DNA of 53,097 nucleotides from Lingula anatina (GCF_001039355.2 NW_019775469.1:667180-720276), one strand, 5' to 3'; numbered from the stretch's first letter, positions 31,949 to 42,924 are shown. Numbers and translations: made by a program. Notes: generated by a model not told the origin, from the sequence alone.

Positions 31949-33616
31949 TACCCCGGTCACACCTACACGACGCAGGGTCGGCGCACTGCCGACGCGCTAA
32001 AAAAATTTGGCAATTTTAGCAATTTTGGCCAGTGCGCTGTTATGCGTCTGCATTCGTCAAACGCGCCGGGCGACAGTTATGCATTCGTTTTCATTTGCTC
32101 TTGTGCGTCTGAGTTTTTGTGCATGCACAAAAATGTGCATGAACTTACACGTCAGAAGGTCGCTCGGCATTCGCAGAGGCCGCTGGACCAGCGTTAATCA
32201 GACGCTGCATAAACTCTAGCTGTTCGTTTCAAATTCGTTGGCTTTGGCGTAGCGAGCACACAGCATGCTTCCAACGCATGTGTAGCGAACATACAGCGAC
32301 TATAAACGGGTGCTAAACGAATCTCTAACGAACCAGAACGAACGTTGAACGACTCTATAACGCAGTCAGCGTTATTGTAGCGCGCCTCTTGTCTTTTTCC
32401 TAGCGTGTCCCGAGCATGCGTGTCCTGCGTGTATCCATGGTGTATACATAAATGGGTCCTCTGTATCCACATTACTTCTCCACTTTTGCTGAATAACCGC
32501 TGCATAATATGGAAGATCTTGACAGGCTGCGATTAGAATACAAAACTTCAGTTTTCCAACATTCTCATAACGTCATGGAACTTGCACTCCACTAAGCCTG
32601 TGACATCAGGAGCATTCTGGCAAACCGTTTACAAGTTCTACTTAGGACAATGCAGCAGCAGCCCAAGGCCATCAAAAAGATTGTAATAGCAAACATCATC
32701 CTCCACAACCTTATAAGGACCCGGTATTCACTGCAGAGCCAGCAGAACCTGGGTCAAGAGTTTGCTGCTGGTGAGTGGAGAAATGGCCGAAATCTAGAGG
32801 ACACCCGCATAGTCACTGGCAGCAACACGTCCAGCAAGGAAGGGAAAAAATGGAGAAATCTCATCAAACACTGGGTCAACTCTGAAGCCGGATCTATTCC
32901 ATGGCAAGACAGGATGATTTAGACGACCTCTTTCTTCCCTTTGAAATTACCATATGAGCATAAACTACACAAGACATTAAATGATACACAGTGGTACAAA
33001 ATACATTATGCACATGTGATGTTACTGTAATTATAGTTACAATCAGGGTAAAATTTGTTCTCTTAGATGGTCACAATTTTAGTATTTTGTATAGCTCGAT
33101 TTTTACATAAATTATCTAAAAACAATGTCCGGTTATAATTAGAAAACAATTACATTGACAGATTATATCATGTTAATGCTTCTCTTTATTATTTTAGTGT
33201 TTAATATCACCTTCCAAATGAATAAGACGATAAATGTGTATCCAAGAAAATAAACTTCACTGGTTGCTTTTTACATAATCTACAGTTTTTTATATATATA
33301 GAAAACGGATCACGTGATTGCTGCTGACTGAGGAACGCTATCTGTTCGCTTAATGCGTGCTGAATGCGCGGGTCATACGTTCCTTGCGCCAAAAACTCGT
33401 TGTGCATTCGTTGGATTTATTTACGCGTGCGTTCTATATTCGATCTTCATGCGCCCTTTATACGCAAAATACGCCAACAAAACGCCATGTATTCGCTATT
33501 AACTCGCAAATTTTCTGGCAAATTCTGTCAAAAGTTGGACGCACAACAGCGCATTTGGCTTATTTTTATGCGCAATGCATGCGTACCTCGTGCGTTCTGT
33601 AGGTGTGACCGGGCCT
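31949..33616 (+). mobile_element. PIF/Harbinger element, 1,668 bp, with TTA target duplication
   Basis: Left end TACCCCGGTCACACCTACA; right end, inverted, AGGCCCGGTCACACCTACAG. TTA at 31946-31948 and 33617-33619. The D2 sequence GCTTAATAATTTAACG at about 23447-23462 is the unoccupied site, so the boundaries are seen directly. The element keeps only the C-terminal part of its transposase and must be non-autonomous. Confidence 0.93.
32605..32922 (+). pseudogene. Harbinger transposase, C-terminal fragment
   Basis: Frame reads SILANRLQVLLRTMQQQPKA, IKKIVIANIILHNLIRTRYS and further to a TAG/TTTAG end. The pattern (F/S)xILxxRxxxLxxxxxxxxxxxxxIVxAxxxLHNxxR is the end of the DDE_4-type Harbinger nuclease. 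The N-terminal DDE residues are absent upstream. Confidence 0.85.
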
Positions 33617-33696
33617 TTAATAATTTAACGAATTCATGGTTGCCTGAAGAAAAGACATAGCTGCGTTATCTTAGATTAAAATAACTTTGCCTTGAA

Positions 33697-33725
33697 TAAA
33701 TAAATAAATAAATAAATAAATAAAT
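33697..33725. repeat. (AAAT)n microsatellite (D3)
   Basis: Short allele of the tract at 23528-23585. Confidence 0.9.
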
Positions 33726-34440
33726 GGGCGTATAATATATATACGGTAAATACAGTAGGAGAACGATATTAATTTTGCAAAAACATTTCTCAAAAGTCAC
33801 AAGGAAGAGCTGTACTGTCGAGCTGCACACAAAGTCTGAGATCCACTTCGTGTAACGTTCTTTATTTTCCCCAATATATTTCGAATAAAATGTGTCACTT
33901 TTGGGTCCCAAGAGGGTGGTGCGTCTTGAAAGGAAAGCATTATAGAAAGGGTTTTGAATCACGAATTGTGTTTACAAAGCCAAGGGAATCTATGCCGTGG
34001 GGGAGAAGTGTTTGTGCGGAGTATATAGGTACGCGGGAGTATCAGTGCAGAGGAGTATCGGTGCGGGGATGGATATCATAAGTCACATGGCAAGCTGAGT
34101 ATACAGCCTGGTAGTACATTTAGTTAACGTTGTAACTTACCTGCTGCCAACAGAACAACGATGACCAATAACCATTCAAAATTGAATTTAGAACTTGATG
34201 ATAACAAAGAAACTACCATTTCTCCACTGGAGTATCATCTACAGATAAACAAACCTGAAAAATTTTGGTATTTTAGAGGGCGAACGGTTTCATTTTGTAT
34301 ATGGTTTAGAACTATGATTCAACTAGTCAAATTCAAATTTCAAGAGGGGACCAGGAATTTAAGGGGGGTCAGGACCCCCCTGACCCCCTCTAAATCTGCC
34401 ACTGTATGCATACATATACATATAATAGACTTGTGAAGAT

Positions 34441-34950
34441 TCTCATGTTTATAGCTACTTATATCTGTCTGGTCTACCCAAAGGATATGGGGTTAGTGAA
34501 AAGCAGAAAAGAGCGTTCAGAAAAAGGAATGTAGTTTTACACCATAAGGCAGGACAGACTTTGAGAGGCATCCTAGTATCCCCAAAGGACAAATTAGACC
34601 CCAGAGAACAGTGTGGCATTGTATACCAGTGTGAGTGTCAGGTATGTGGAGAAAAATACATCGGAGAGACAGGACGTTCCATGACAGAAAAAATTATAGA
34701 ACATCAAGAATCTTTTAAGAAACGTGATAAAAAAGCTGTCCTCAGCCAACACCAGGGGAGGACAGGGCATTGTTTAACATCAAAAACCCAAGAAGATATA
34801 TAAATCTTGGAAAGAGAGCCATGGGACCTACACCATGAAGTTCTTGAAGCGATTAACATCAGCTTACATGGGCCAAAGCTGAATCGGAATGGTGGGACTG
34901 AGCTACCCAACCTCTATATACCTACCACTCCTAAAGGAGGGGCAGGCAAA
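34441..34950 (+). pseudogene. Penelope-like element, GIY-YIG endonuclease fragment (D3)
   Basis: Same fragment as 25241-25800, with a shifted 5' part and a different stop (TAA at 34801-34803). IVYQCECQVCGEKYIGETGR and SMTEKIIEHQESFKKRDKKA are kept, then ILEREPWDLHHEVLEAINIS. It is followed by a hammerhead-like core at 35024-35053 and flanked by inverted copies of ATAGACTTGTGAAGATTCT (34430-34448 and about 35081-35100). Confidence 0.85.
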
Positions 34951-35023
34951 GGGGGGGGGGGGTCTGACCAAATAGCATACCAGAAGAGGTGTTAGGTTGT
35001 CACATCTATCACAACCTCATTCC

Positions 35024-35053
35024 CTGATGCAATCTGACTGCAAGCAGACGAAA
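35024..35053 (+). ncRNA. degenerate hammerhead-ribozyme-like core behind the Penelope-like element
   Basis: CTGATG at 35024-35029, a short hairpin TCTG...CAGA, and CGAAA at 35049-35053 follow the hammerhead order CUGAUGA - stem II - GAAA. The A expected after CUGAUG is C here. Hammerhead motifs are known in Penelope-like elements, and the position behind the coding fragment fits. The stems I and III were not resolved by eye, so this is tentative. Confidence 0.35.
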
Positions 35054-35237
35054 TATTGGCTGGTAAGTAGCTATAGACAAAAGAATCTTCACAAGTCTAT
35101 AAACATATCTTTGTTTGTACAGTATACAATCGCGGCCATATAGGTTTCTTTTTTTTTACATGATGCAATAACGTGCACTATTTGGTTTAATACTAATAAT
35201 TAATTAAATAAATGAACAAAACTAAGCATACGATACA

Positions 35238-35300
35238 TTGCCTCAGTTTTCGACCTTACATGTTCACGTACGATGCATGGAAGGCCGAAAACTGAGGCAA
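35238..35300. repeat. inverted repeat with 20-bp arms
   Basis: TTGCCTCAGTTTTCGACCTT and AAGGCCGAAAACTGAGGCAA pair with one mismatch across a 23-base loop. Possibly a fold-back element core. Confidence 0.75.
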
Positions 35301-36132
35301 ACTATACCAGGAAGTAAACAAGACATACTGATAACCGATACCAGGCTGGAATTTATAATTATATATTACAACGTCAAATTGATAACCGATAATTGATAGA
35401 TAACCGATATACTAATGTTAGTATCTGACATTTTTGCTTAGAATATTTATTAATTTGAGATGAACTCTCGTCTCCAGACAGTCTCTTACCAAGGAGATAC
35501 TAACTTACCACACCTGTCTTTTACTTTCACTTCTCATGTTTGCGCATTTTTCTTTCGCTTTCTTTGAATTTATGCACAGATGGCGCCACATGTTTTAAAA
35601 GAAAAGCTGGCCCGACAATTCAACTCTATGCAGCACCATTTCTAGAAATGCTTTGAACTATTTTGCGCATAGCTGTTCTTTGTAAATTTCATGGGTGGGA
35701 TTCGCTGATGATTTAAAGGAATTTTTGTCAAAAGTAAATGCCTGGATTAGGGACTGTAGCCTCTTGGAATAGTGAAAAGCACTTCCGGCCAAGAACGTAA
35801 TTGAAAGTTAAATGACGATTGAAAAACCCTGGTTTAGATCTAATGCACCAAAACTGGGATAAGGTAATGATGTGCAACTGTCATTTTTAGTATGATAATC
35901 ACCCTTGGTGTGATTTATCGTGACGATCAACAAAATAATGTGAATAAACATGCATTAAAATGATGTTGCCATTGTCGGCAAATTACAGTTTTACTTTACA
36001 GATTACAATACTAGTAGGTTGCCTGATTTTCCTACTTTTCATTCTTACTAACTGATTTACTCCTCTAAACATGAACCACGCAAGGCATACAACTGAGGCA
36101 AGGTCCACACATGACACATGATTTCATTACAG

Positions 36133-36178
36133 GTCACATGTTTGAAAGCCCAAGGTGACTATAATATTACAATATCAG
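36133..36178 (+). CDS. possible short exon, unknown gene
   Basis: TTCATTACAG|GTCACATG to ATATCAG|GTAATG, encoding VTCLKAQGDYNITIS in the only open frame. Splice signals are good but there is no domain evidence. Confidence 0.25.
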
Positions 36179-36228
36179 GTAATGCTACAGGTGGCGCTGC
36201 AGGCTGGGGGGTGGGGGGGGTGGGCATA

Positions 36229-36528
36229 GACCTGGGCTCCGTATCTCGAAAGGTTCACTATGTTGTGCACGTGCGCAAGTGTCTCGATTCCATAACCGAT
36301 TCTATTTCGAGATACGGGGCCATGGAATCGAGACGCTTGCGCACAAACCTTTCGAGATACAGAGCCCTGGGACACCAGAGGTGAAAACAGCGACTTCACC
36401 GTGCATTTAGAGGAGTACAGAGCGCAAGCGTCTCGATTTTATAACTCGCCCCATATAATACATTGTAGCCTCTATGTGATATTGCTATTCGCAATACGAG
36501 ATGCTTTAGAGTTATGAGGCCCTGGTAT
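36229..36528. repeat. fold-back repeat, CTCGAAAGGTT/AACCTTTCGAG family
   Basis: CTCCGTATCTCGAAAGGTT at 36238 onward pairs with AACCTTTCGAGATACAGAG at about 36346-36364. The inner arms GCGCAAGTGTCTCGATTCCAT and ATGGAATCGAGACGCTTGCG also pair. A third, decayed arm ends ATGAGGCCCTGG at about 36527. Confidence 0.7.
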
Positions 36529-37359
36529 ATTATGTTTTTCTACTTAATTCTTCTCTACTTCTATGGTCTGAGTTACTTCTCCAGCAGGTAACACAACAGC
36601 AGTCCAGAGAACAACTACCAGCTGACTTATCTCTATGTTTATTTCTCTGGGTGAGAGATCTGGAGTCTCCTAAGACAGCAGGGACAATCCAGCTATCGGT
36701 TTGACTGACCAAACTCACTCTGAGCTCTTATCTCTAATCTCTCTCATCTCTAATACAAAGTTCTTCTCCTTATATACTAATACACACAAAATATATTACA
36801 GTGAATCCTAAAACAAGTCAGAGATAATGAAGCCAATTAACAGAATTAAGATATATTACTAGAGACCTTTCACATAATGAAACTCAGACTGCTTTAAACT
36901 TTAACTTGGAGATGAAGCCGTAAATAAAGTTATTCAATCCTTTTAAAACTGAAAACATGCTTTACAACTTGGTTACAGTTCTTTCCAATAAATAAAATGC
37001 ATTAACAGATTCATGTAATATCATTATAACAGAAACATCTGAACAACCTTTACCAAATGTTGATTTAATTTGATTTAAATGTGGAAGTTTCTGAAATGAA
37101 GTTTGGCCGTGAAATCACCACTATGACATATGTAACACTGATAATGCATTTTAAGAAAAAACTATCGGCCTTTTGTCTTGCGACTCACAGGAGTGATCAG
37201 TTTGACTAGTATACAGATCAAGTTTGAAAATAAGCTTGATCAGTTAAGTTTTGATGAAGTCATGCCTTTTTTTTTTTTGTAAATAAGTGTTTTTTCTTCA
37301 GATTTAATTCTTAGGCATGTTAACAGTCTCATTATAGAACTAATTAGATATGTAAAAGT

Positions 37360-38125
37360 GTTGTTTTGACATTTTCTGCTTCAAAAATGGAAATGAACTC
37401 ATTTTTCTCATTCTGGCATTTTCTAATGTGAACTTGAACTCTCATGGGCCTGATGCTTTTACTTTCATCGGTATTACCTGTTGTGCATAATTTTACTTTC
37501 ATCGGTATTACCTGTTGTGCATAATTTTTTTTTAAAGTGTGACTTATTGGCCTGAAGACCTTTGCTTGTCACATGAAGGTGGTCAGTCTGTAATTTTCCC
37601 TTGGGTATAAGTTCACAGCTATTAAGTCACTTGTCTAATTAATATTCAAGTGGCCATTAAATGAGATTACAGAAAACACACTTGTCTTTAACATTATGTC
37701 TTAAAAAATTATGTAACATTTTTTTATGCACTGTCATCATTTTTCAAATATTGGGACTTTCATTATGTGAATTTGAACTCGCATGGTCCTAAAACTGTAA
37801 TCTTATTGCAGGGGCGGATTGAGACCGTCTTCTGGAAGACGGTCAGATTTTAAAGTTTACGTTGACAGTTATCTATTTTTTTTTCTGTTGGAAGACCATC
37901 AAAAATGGAGGATGGATCAACAAAGATAATTTGGAATACTCTCAGAAAATATCTCTGGATGCGCTCCTGTTATTGACCATGTTACCTGTTGTTCATGATT
38001 AAAATTCAGTGTTGATTAACTGCATTATTTATTATTGCATCAATATTGACAAAATGACCTATTTTCTGCATCTTTATTTTCTGTTTTTGCCTGTACATTT
38101 GACAGCTTTGCTGCCTTGTTTATAA
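37360..38125 (+). repeat. dispersed intronic repeat family, inverted relative to the RTK copies
   Basis: TTCTGGCATTTTC...TGAACTTGAACTCTCATGGGCC and TTGCCTGTACATTTGACAGC are reverse complements of family motifs at 15062-15170 and elsewhere. Contains a two-unit 34-bp tandem duplication TTTTACTTTCATCGGTATTA... near 37459-37526. It ends just before the exon at 38134. Confidence 0.6.
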
Positions 38126-38133
38126 TATTTCAG

Positions 38134-38277
38134 GTGGTCCTACAGAGTGGACAAGAAGCAGAAGCAGCCAGGACCTGCCTAGAAGGGATGGACCTTGCTG
38201 TCAGCAATCAGTGGCTGGTTGAGACTCTGATGAAGTGTCATAAAAAAACAAGCACTTTTGTACTTAAGAAGCTGTAG
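38134..38277 (+). CDS. candidate terminal exon, unknown protein
   Basis: AATATTTCAG|GTGGTC opens VVLQSGQEAEAARTCLEGMD, LAVSNQWLVETLMKCHKKTS and TFVLKKL, then TAG. Composition and amphipathic character look like real coding sequence, and the polypyrimidine acceptor is good. Family not recognised. The upstream exon of its gene was not found. Confidence 0.45.
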   Translation: MVLQSGQEAEAARTCLEGMDLAVSNQWLVETLMKCHKKTSTFVLKKL

Positions 38278-39015
38278 GATGGTTTCTCAGCCCGCAGGAA
38301 CTGTCTGGAACAACTTTTTAAATAGGTCAGCAGTTGCAAGAGCTAGTTTCATATAAAAATAAAAGCACAGTTTCAACATTTTTTGCATCAGTGCTTTATT
38401 ATTTTATTCCCAAATGTTAAATTGATTTAAATTGGTTTATTTGCATATTTTTGTGACCAGTTTATTTTCATCTCTGACTTTTTATAGTCTATAGAATGAC
38501 CTAGTTGGGTCTGACTGCCATTCAAGTTAATGCAGCAATAAATTCCAAGATTTCAGCTGCTCGTAGATGTGTGAGGAATGTAAATGTAAGTATTCTTTAA
38601 AACAGTTTTAGCACTTTAATTTTTTTAAAATATCCAACTCATTCCTTTACCTCTTCTCCTGGTTTTAGGACATATTAAACAATAATGTGTTTATTGAAGT
38701 GATGTTTCTTCCTCCACTTGGATGTTAAGCCTGCAGGAACTGTCTGTAACATATTGTATAGAAATGTGATCAGTAAAAGATTTGAGGGTTGAATTTGGAT
38801 ACTCAATTGACACAAAAGACAGAAGATTTGGAACTTTGAAGTATTCAGTGTTTTGCATGTATAGTAAAAATTCATGTGTATAGCTTCATATTTGTTTTTT
38901 TTTTCTTTCTTTCTTTCTTTACAAATTGCCTTTGAAAACATTTTATAGTTATGCTTCTTAACTGGAAATTTTCTTTTTATTCATTGGTCTAAAGTGCTCA
39001 TCTTTTTTCTCATTG

Positions 39016-39152
39016 GATGCAATGGAACCAGACTACAACAAAATGGAGATTTTGAAGACCACAACAAACCGACCAATTTCTCCAACCCAATGTATGACAA
39101 TATAATAGAATTAGAACCTGCTAATCCCCCTAATAGGATAAGAACCTGCTAA
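39016..39152 (+). CDS. NPMY-containing cytoplasmic-tail exon (copy 1, acceptor lost)
   Basis: Encodes NGTRLQQNGDFEDHNKP then TNFSNPMYDNIIELEPAN. FSNPMYD is an NPxY-type signal bound by PTB-domain adaptors and used in endocytosis by LDL-receptor-like and scavenger-type receptors. The base pair before the exon reads TG (ctcattg|GATGC) where copy 2 has AG. The two-unit repeat leads to a different C-terminus (PPNRIRTC, TAA at 39150-39152). Confidence 0.55.
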
Positions 39153-40405
39153 ACCCCGTAAAAAGGACATGACCAGCTCCACTCACTCCAATGGGGTAGC
39201 AGACAACCAGTCATCAGAGATCACAGTCCATATACCACATAAAGGACTCTGTACTTCAGTAACGGCAAACCATTTATGAGACTAAAGATTTTTTTAGCAT
39301 AAAATTCTTGATCATCATTCCACAGATGAGGCAAAGCTTCGGAGGGAACATATCTCACACAAAGCAGAATAGATGTTGGTAGTTATGATGAAACTCTATT
39401 ATGAAGTGATGTATCAAACTCCTACAAAATATTTGTTCTTGTGACACAACTCAATGTAACAGTGGAGCTGATATGAAGATTCCAGATGAAAATCCAAAAT
39501 GGCGCTTTGTAGTTTGTTTTAATACATCATCCTAGAAGTAAATCTGTGTTGGCTTCCTTGGTGTACTCAACATTCCAGTAACTTTTGCTTTGCTTCAGAA
39601 AAGGGTAGAAGATAAATTTATATTTTCCTTCTGGCTTTAAACTGTATGTCATGGTGTAATTTAACCAGTGTGACAGATAAAACAACAACAATAATAATGA
39701 TGATAATAATAATGTTAGTGGAAAGTCCATGCTGGTACATGTTTATCTTTTTAGGTTTTTGTTTATCTTATTAGGTATTAGGTAATACATTCATATAACC
39801 TTCGTCCTCCAATACAGGTGCTGTTCAATGATAAAGTGTAAGGTTCAATTTTCTATTCACCAATCGAGAAGTAATCAACAAGATTTGTGGATTTCATAAC
39901 AGCTTTATTCCCACTGCCTTAGTTTCNAATAAATTCCAAGATTTCAGCTGCTCGTAGATGTGTGAGGAATGTAAATGTAAGTATTCTTTAAAACAGTTTT
40001 AGCACTTTAATTTTTTTTTTTAAATATCCAAGTCATTTCTTTACCTCTTCTCCTGGTTTTAGGACATATTAAACAATAATGTGTTTATTGAAGTGATGTT
40101 TCTTCCTCCACTTGGATGTTAAGCCTGCAGGAACTGTCTGTAACATATTGTATAGAAATGTGATCAGTAAAAGATTTGAGGGTTAATTTGGATACTCAGT
40201 TGACACAAAAGACACAAGATTTGGAACTTTGAAGTATTCAGTGTTTTGCATGTATAGTAAAAAATTCATGTGTATAGCTTCATTTTTGTTTTTTTTTTGT
40301 TTCTTTCTTTACAAATTGCCTGTGAAAACATTTTATAGTTATGCTTCTTAACTGGAAATTTTCTTTTTATTCATTGGTCTAAAGTGCTCGTCTTTTTTCT
40401 CATAG

Positions 40406-40533
40406 GATGCAATGGAACCAGAGTACAACAAAATGGAGATTTTGAAGACTACAACAAACCGACCAATTTCTCCAACCCAATGTATGACAGTATAACAGGA
40501 TTAGAACCTGCTAATCCCCCTAAAAAGGATTAG
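40406..40533 (+). CDS. NPMY-containing cytoplasmic-tail exon (copy 2)
   Basis: Acceptor TTTTTTCTCATAG|GATGC; phase 1 entry. Encodes NGTRVQQNGDFEDYNKPTNF, SNPMYDSITG, LEPANPPKKD, then TAG at 40531-40533 inside the second unit of a 29-bp minisatellite. The product is probably the last exon of a plus-strand transmembrane receptor, with adaptor binding through NPMY (family knowledge) and no other domain visible. The preceding exon was not identified. Confidence 0.6.
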
Positions 40534-40642
40534 AACCTGCTAATCCCCCTAAAAAGGATTAGAACCTGCTAAACCCCGTAAAAAGGATTAGAACCTGCTA
40601 ATCCCCCTAAAAAGGATTAGAACCTGCTAAACCCCGTAAAAA
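40498..40642. repeat. 29-bp minisatellite overlapping a stop codon, five units
   Basis: Units GGATTAGAACCTGCTAATCC followed by CCCTAAAAA, alternating with an AAACCCCGTAAAAA variant. Copy 1 has about two units at 39118-39173. The unit is not a multiple of three, and a TAG in each unit fixes the protein end. Confidence 0.9.
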
Positions 40643-41400
40643 GGACATGACCAGCTCCACTCACTCCAATGGGGTAGCAGACAACCAGTCATCAGAGATC
40701 ACAGTCCATATACCACATAAAGAACTCTGTACTTCAGTAACGGCAAACCATTTATGAGACTAAAGATTTTTTTTAGCATAAAATTCTTGATCATCATTCC
40801 ACAGATGAGGCAAAGCTTCTGAGGGAACATATCTCACACAAAGCAGAATAGATGTTGGTAGTTATGATGAAACTCTATTATGAAGTGATATATCAAACTC
40901 CTACAAAATATTTGTTCTTGTCACACAACTCAATGTAACAGTGGAGCTGATATGAAGATTCCAGATGAAAATCCAAAATGGCGCTTTGTAGTTTGTTTTA
41001 ATACATCATCCTAGAAGTAAATCTGTGTTGGCTTTCTTGGTGTACTCAACATTCCAGTAACTTTTGCTTTGCTTCAGAAAAGGGTAGAAGATAAATTTAT
41101 ATTTTCCTTCTGGCTTTAAACTGTATGTCATGGTGTAATTTAACCAGTGTGACAGATAAAACAACAACAATAATAATGATGATAATAATAATGTTAGTGG
41201 AAAGTCCATGCTGGTACATGTTTATCTTTTTAGGTTTTTGTTTATCTTATTAGGTCTTAGGTAATACATTCATATAACCTTCGTCCTCCAATACAGGTGC
41301 TGTTCAATGATAAAGTGTAAGGTTCAATTTTCTATTCACCAATCGAGAAGTAATCAACAAGATTTGTGGATTTCATAACAGCTTTATTCCCACTGCCTTA

Positions 41401-41600
41401 GTTTCTCCCTTTTCTGTATCTACTGGTAACAAAGTTGTTATGTCCCTTATATAAACTATCACTGGGACTCTGTGCTCTAGGCATGGGAACCCAGCCAAAG
41501 TTTCTCCCTCTTCTGTATCTACTGGTAACAAAGTTGTTCTGTCCCTTACATAAACTATCATTGGGACTCTGTGCTCTTTGGTCAGGTGGAAGCAAAACTT
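41401..41600 (-). repeat. two-unit 99-bp tandem duplication, open on the minus strand
   Basis: Units start at about 41401 and 41500. On the minus strand both stay in one frame, giving EHRVPMIVYVRDRTTLLPVD... and EHRVPVIVYIRDITTLLPVD... (33 residues each). The frame spans 41648-41373 with an ATG at 41648. A coding tandem repeat or a chance multiple of three; no family recognised. Confidence 0.4.
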
Positions 41601-42494
41601 CACCCGTGAGTAAACCCATTTGTCTTCACGCAGGAAGCAACTCTGCAATTTTGAACTTTTATGATAATCAGAGTAATTTTTTTATTTTTTGAAGATATTG
41701 ATAACCAGATTTATTTTACAACCAAAACCTGCTGCCAATTTTTAGCATTAAGGAGAAATTTTATCTATAAATAAAGTTTAATTTTTCATTTTAAATATTT
41801 TAGTCTTTCATAGTTCTCTATAAACCTCCTTTTTTGAATATTTTCATTATGTATCTCTTTATATGGTATTTAATGAAACATCTTGAATTAATATCTTGCT
41901 TAGGTGTTAAAGGTTGTTACGTTAAATCTGAAAGTGAAATAAAACGGGGCATATTTTAAATAAAGGCATGTAAAGATCAACGGTTTCTTGAGTGAAAAAT
42001 AAAAGCAAAATACATGTAGATCTTGATTGTTGATTTAAACAATAGAAATTGATACAATATCTACCAAGTAGACTGATTATTTACCAATGTGGACTTAAGA
42101 CTTTTGAATGTGCTTATGTAAAATTATTCAAGTTATATATGTAGATATACCCAATTTACAGCATCAATACAACTCTAAGAATAAAGATGTGTTAAATGTT
42201 AAGTCTGCATTTGAGATGTAGAAAATATATAATAGTTCTTTCAAAACACAACAACAGTAAACTTTCAAAACGCGTGAATTTTTTTTTAAACGTTACCAAC
42301 TCTAATTTATTTGGACGATAACAAAGGATGTAGTAAATTGGTTCATACCTTTCTCAACTTATAATTTCCTTTATTTCTGTCAGTTCTATTACGTTAAATG
42401 GATACAGCTCATGATGTTGTATTTCATTACTGAACATCAGCATCTGTGATTGTGCGTTAAGAGTGGGAGTGGGGTAATGTACCTTTCTCATGGG

Positions 42495-42511
42495 GCGGGG
42501 GGGGGGGGGGG
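42495..42511. repeat. poly-G tract
   Basis: Run of about 17 G interrupted once. Confidence 0.95.
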
Positions 42512-42603
42512 CACGCTTGCCCTGTAGCATATAACAAAGGTTAAAATTGAAATCGAGATTTCCGTTTGGAAAGTGGTCAAGTATATATTATTATGTAATC
42601 CAG

Positions 42604-42736
42604 GTGAGTATTTTGGTGAGAGGTGTTCAGAAAGGACCGAGGTCAGTAAAAGATGGCGAAGAAAGCCTTGTGTCTCATTGCCACAATTTCTACGAAATGG
42701 TCGGAAATCTGGGACTGAAATTGGCATCGATCTGTT
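42604..42736 (+). CDS. candidate exon, unknown
   Basis: Bounded by atccag|GTGAG and CTGTT|GTAAGT. Two frames are open: one gives GEYFGERCSERTEVSKRWRR..., EGF-like at the start; the other gives ...GEESLVSHCHNFYEMVGNL, with a tyrosine motif. Either can join the terminal exon at 43555. The frame cannot be chosen by eye. Confidence 0.3.
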
Positions 42737-42924
42737 GTAAGTACTGTATAGATGATGGAAGATAACATTGGTTATTTGACGTTAATGATATAAATAAAAA
42801 AAATGATGCATTTTGCAAATAAACCATCATGTCGACATTTTGCCTTGACGTCAACAATATTTTACATTAAAAGTCCAAATTCAACTTGACGTTTAAATAG
42901 CTAATTATCTGTTTTTATTTTCAG

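Larger units (their letters stand above)
25930..35013. repeat. copy D3 block
   Basis: The most complete version of the D region, within the contig 25816-39926. It carries the full second EGF exon, the kringle and first EGF exons, the Harbinger insertion, the TATA-box ORF and the full Penelope-like fragment. An extra 330-bp stretch at about 30456-30788 is absent from D1 and D2. Confidence 0.85.
38537..41405. repeat. 1.4-kb duplicated block around single N (39927)
   Basis: 38537-39926 recurs as 39928-41405, the second copy starting right after the N. Differences include the 29-bp minisatellite copy number and a splice-acceptor change. Confidence 0.9.

Noticed and set aside
38559-38587. 29-bp exon-like segment between TTTCAG and GTAAGT
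   Set aside because: The frame that would join the NPMY exon contains a stop, and the open frame leaves the wrong phase.
39527-39730. Minus-strand ORF with a signal-peptide-like Leu-rich start (duplicated at 41006-41209)
   Set aside because: The hydrophobic run comes from an AAC/AAT trinucleotide tract, and both copies lie in the haplotype-duplicated block, so their agreement is not independent evidence.
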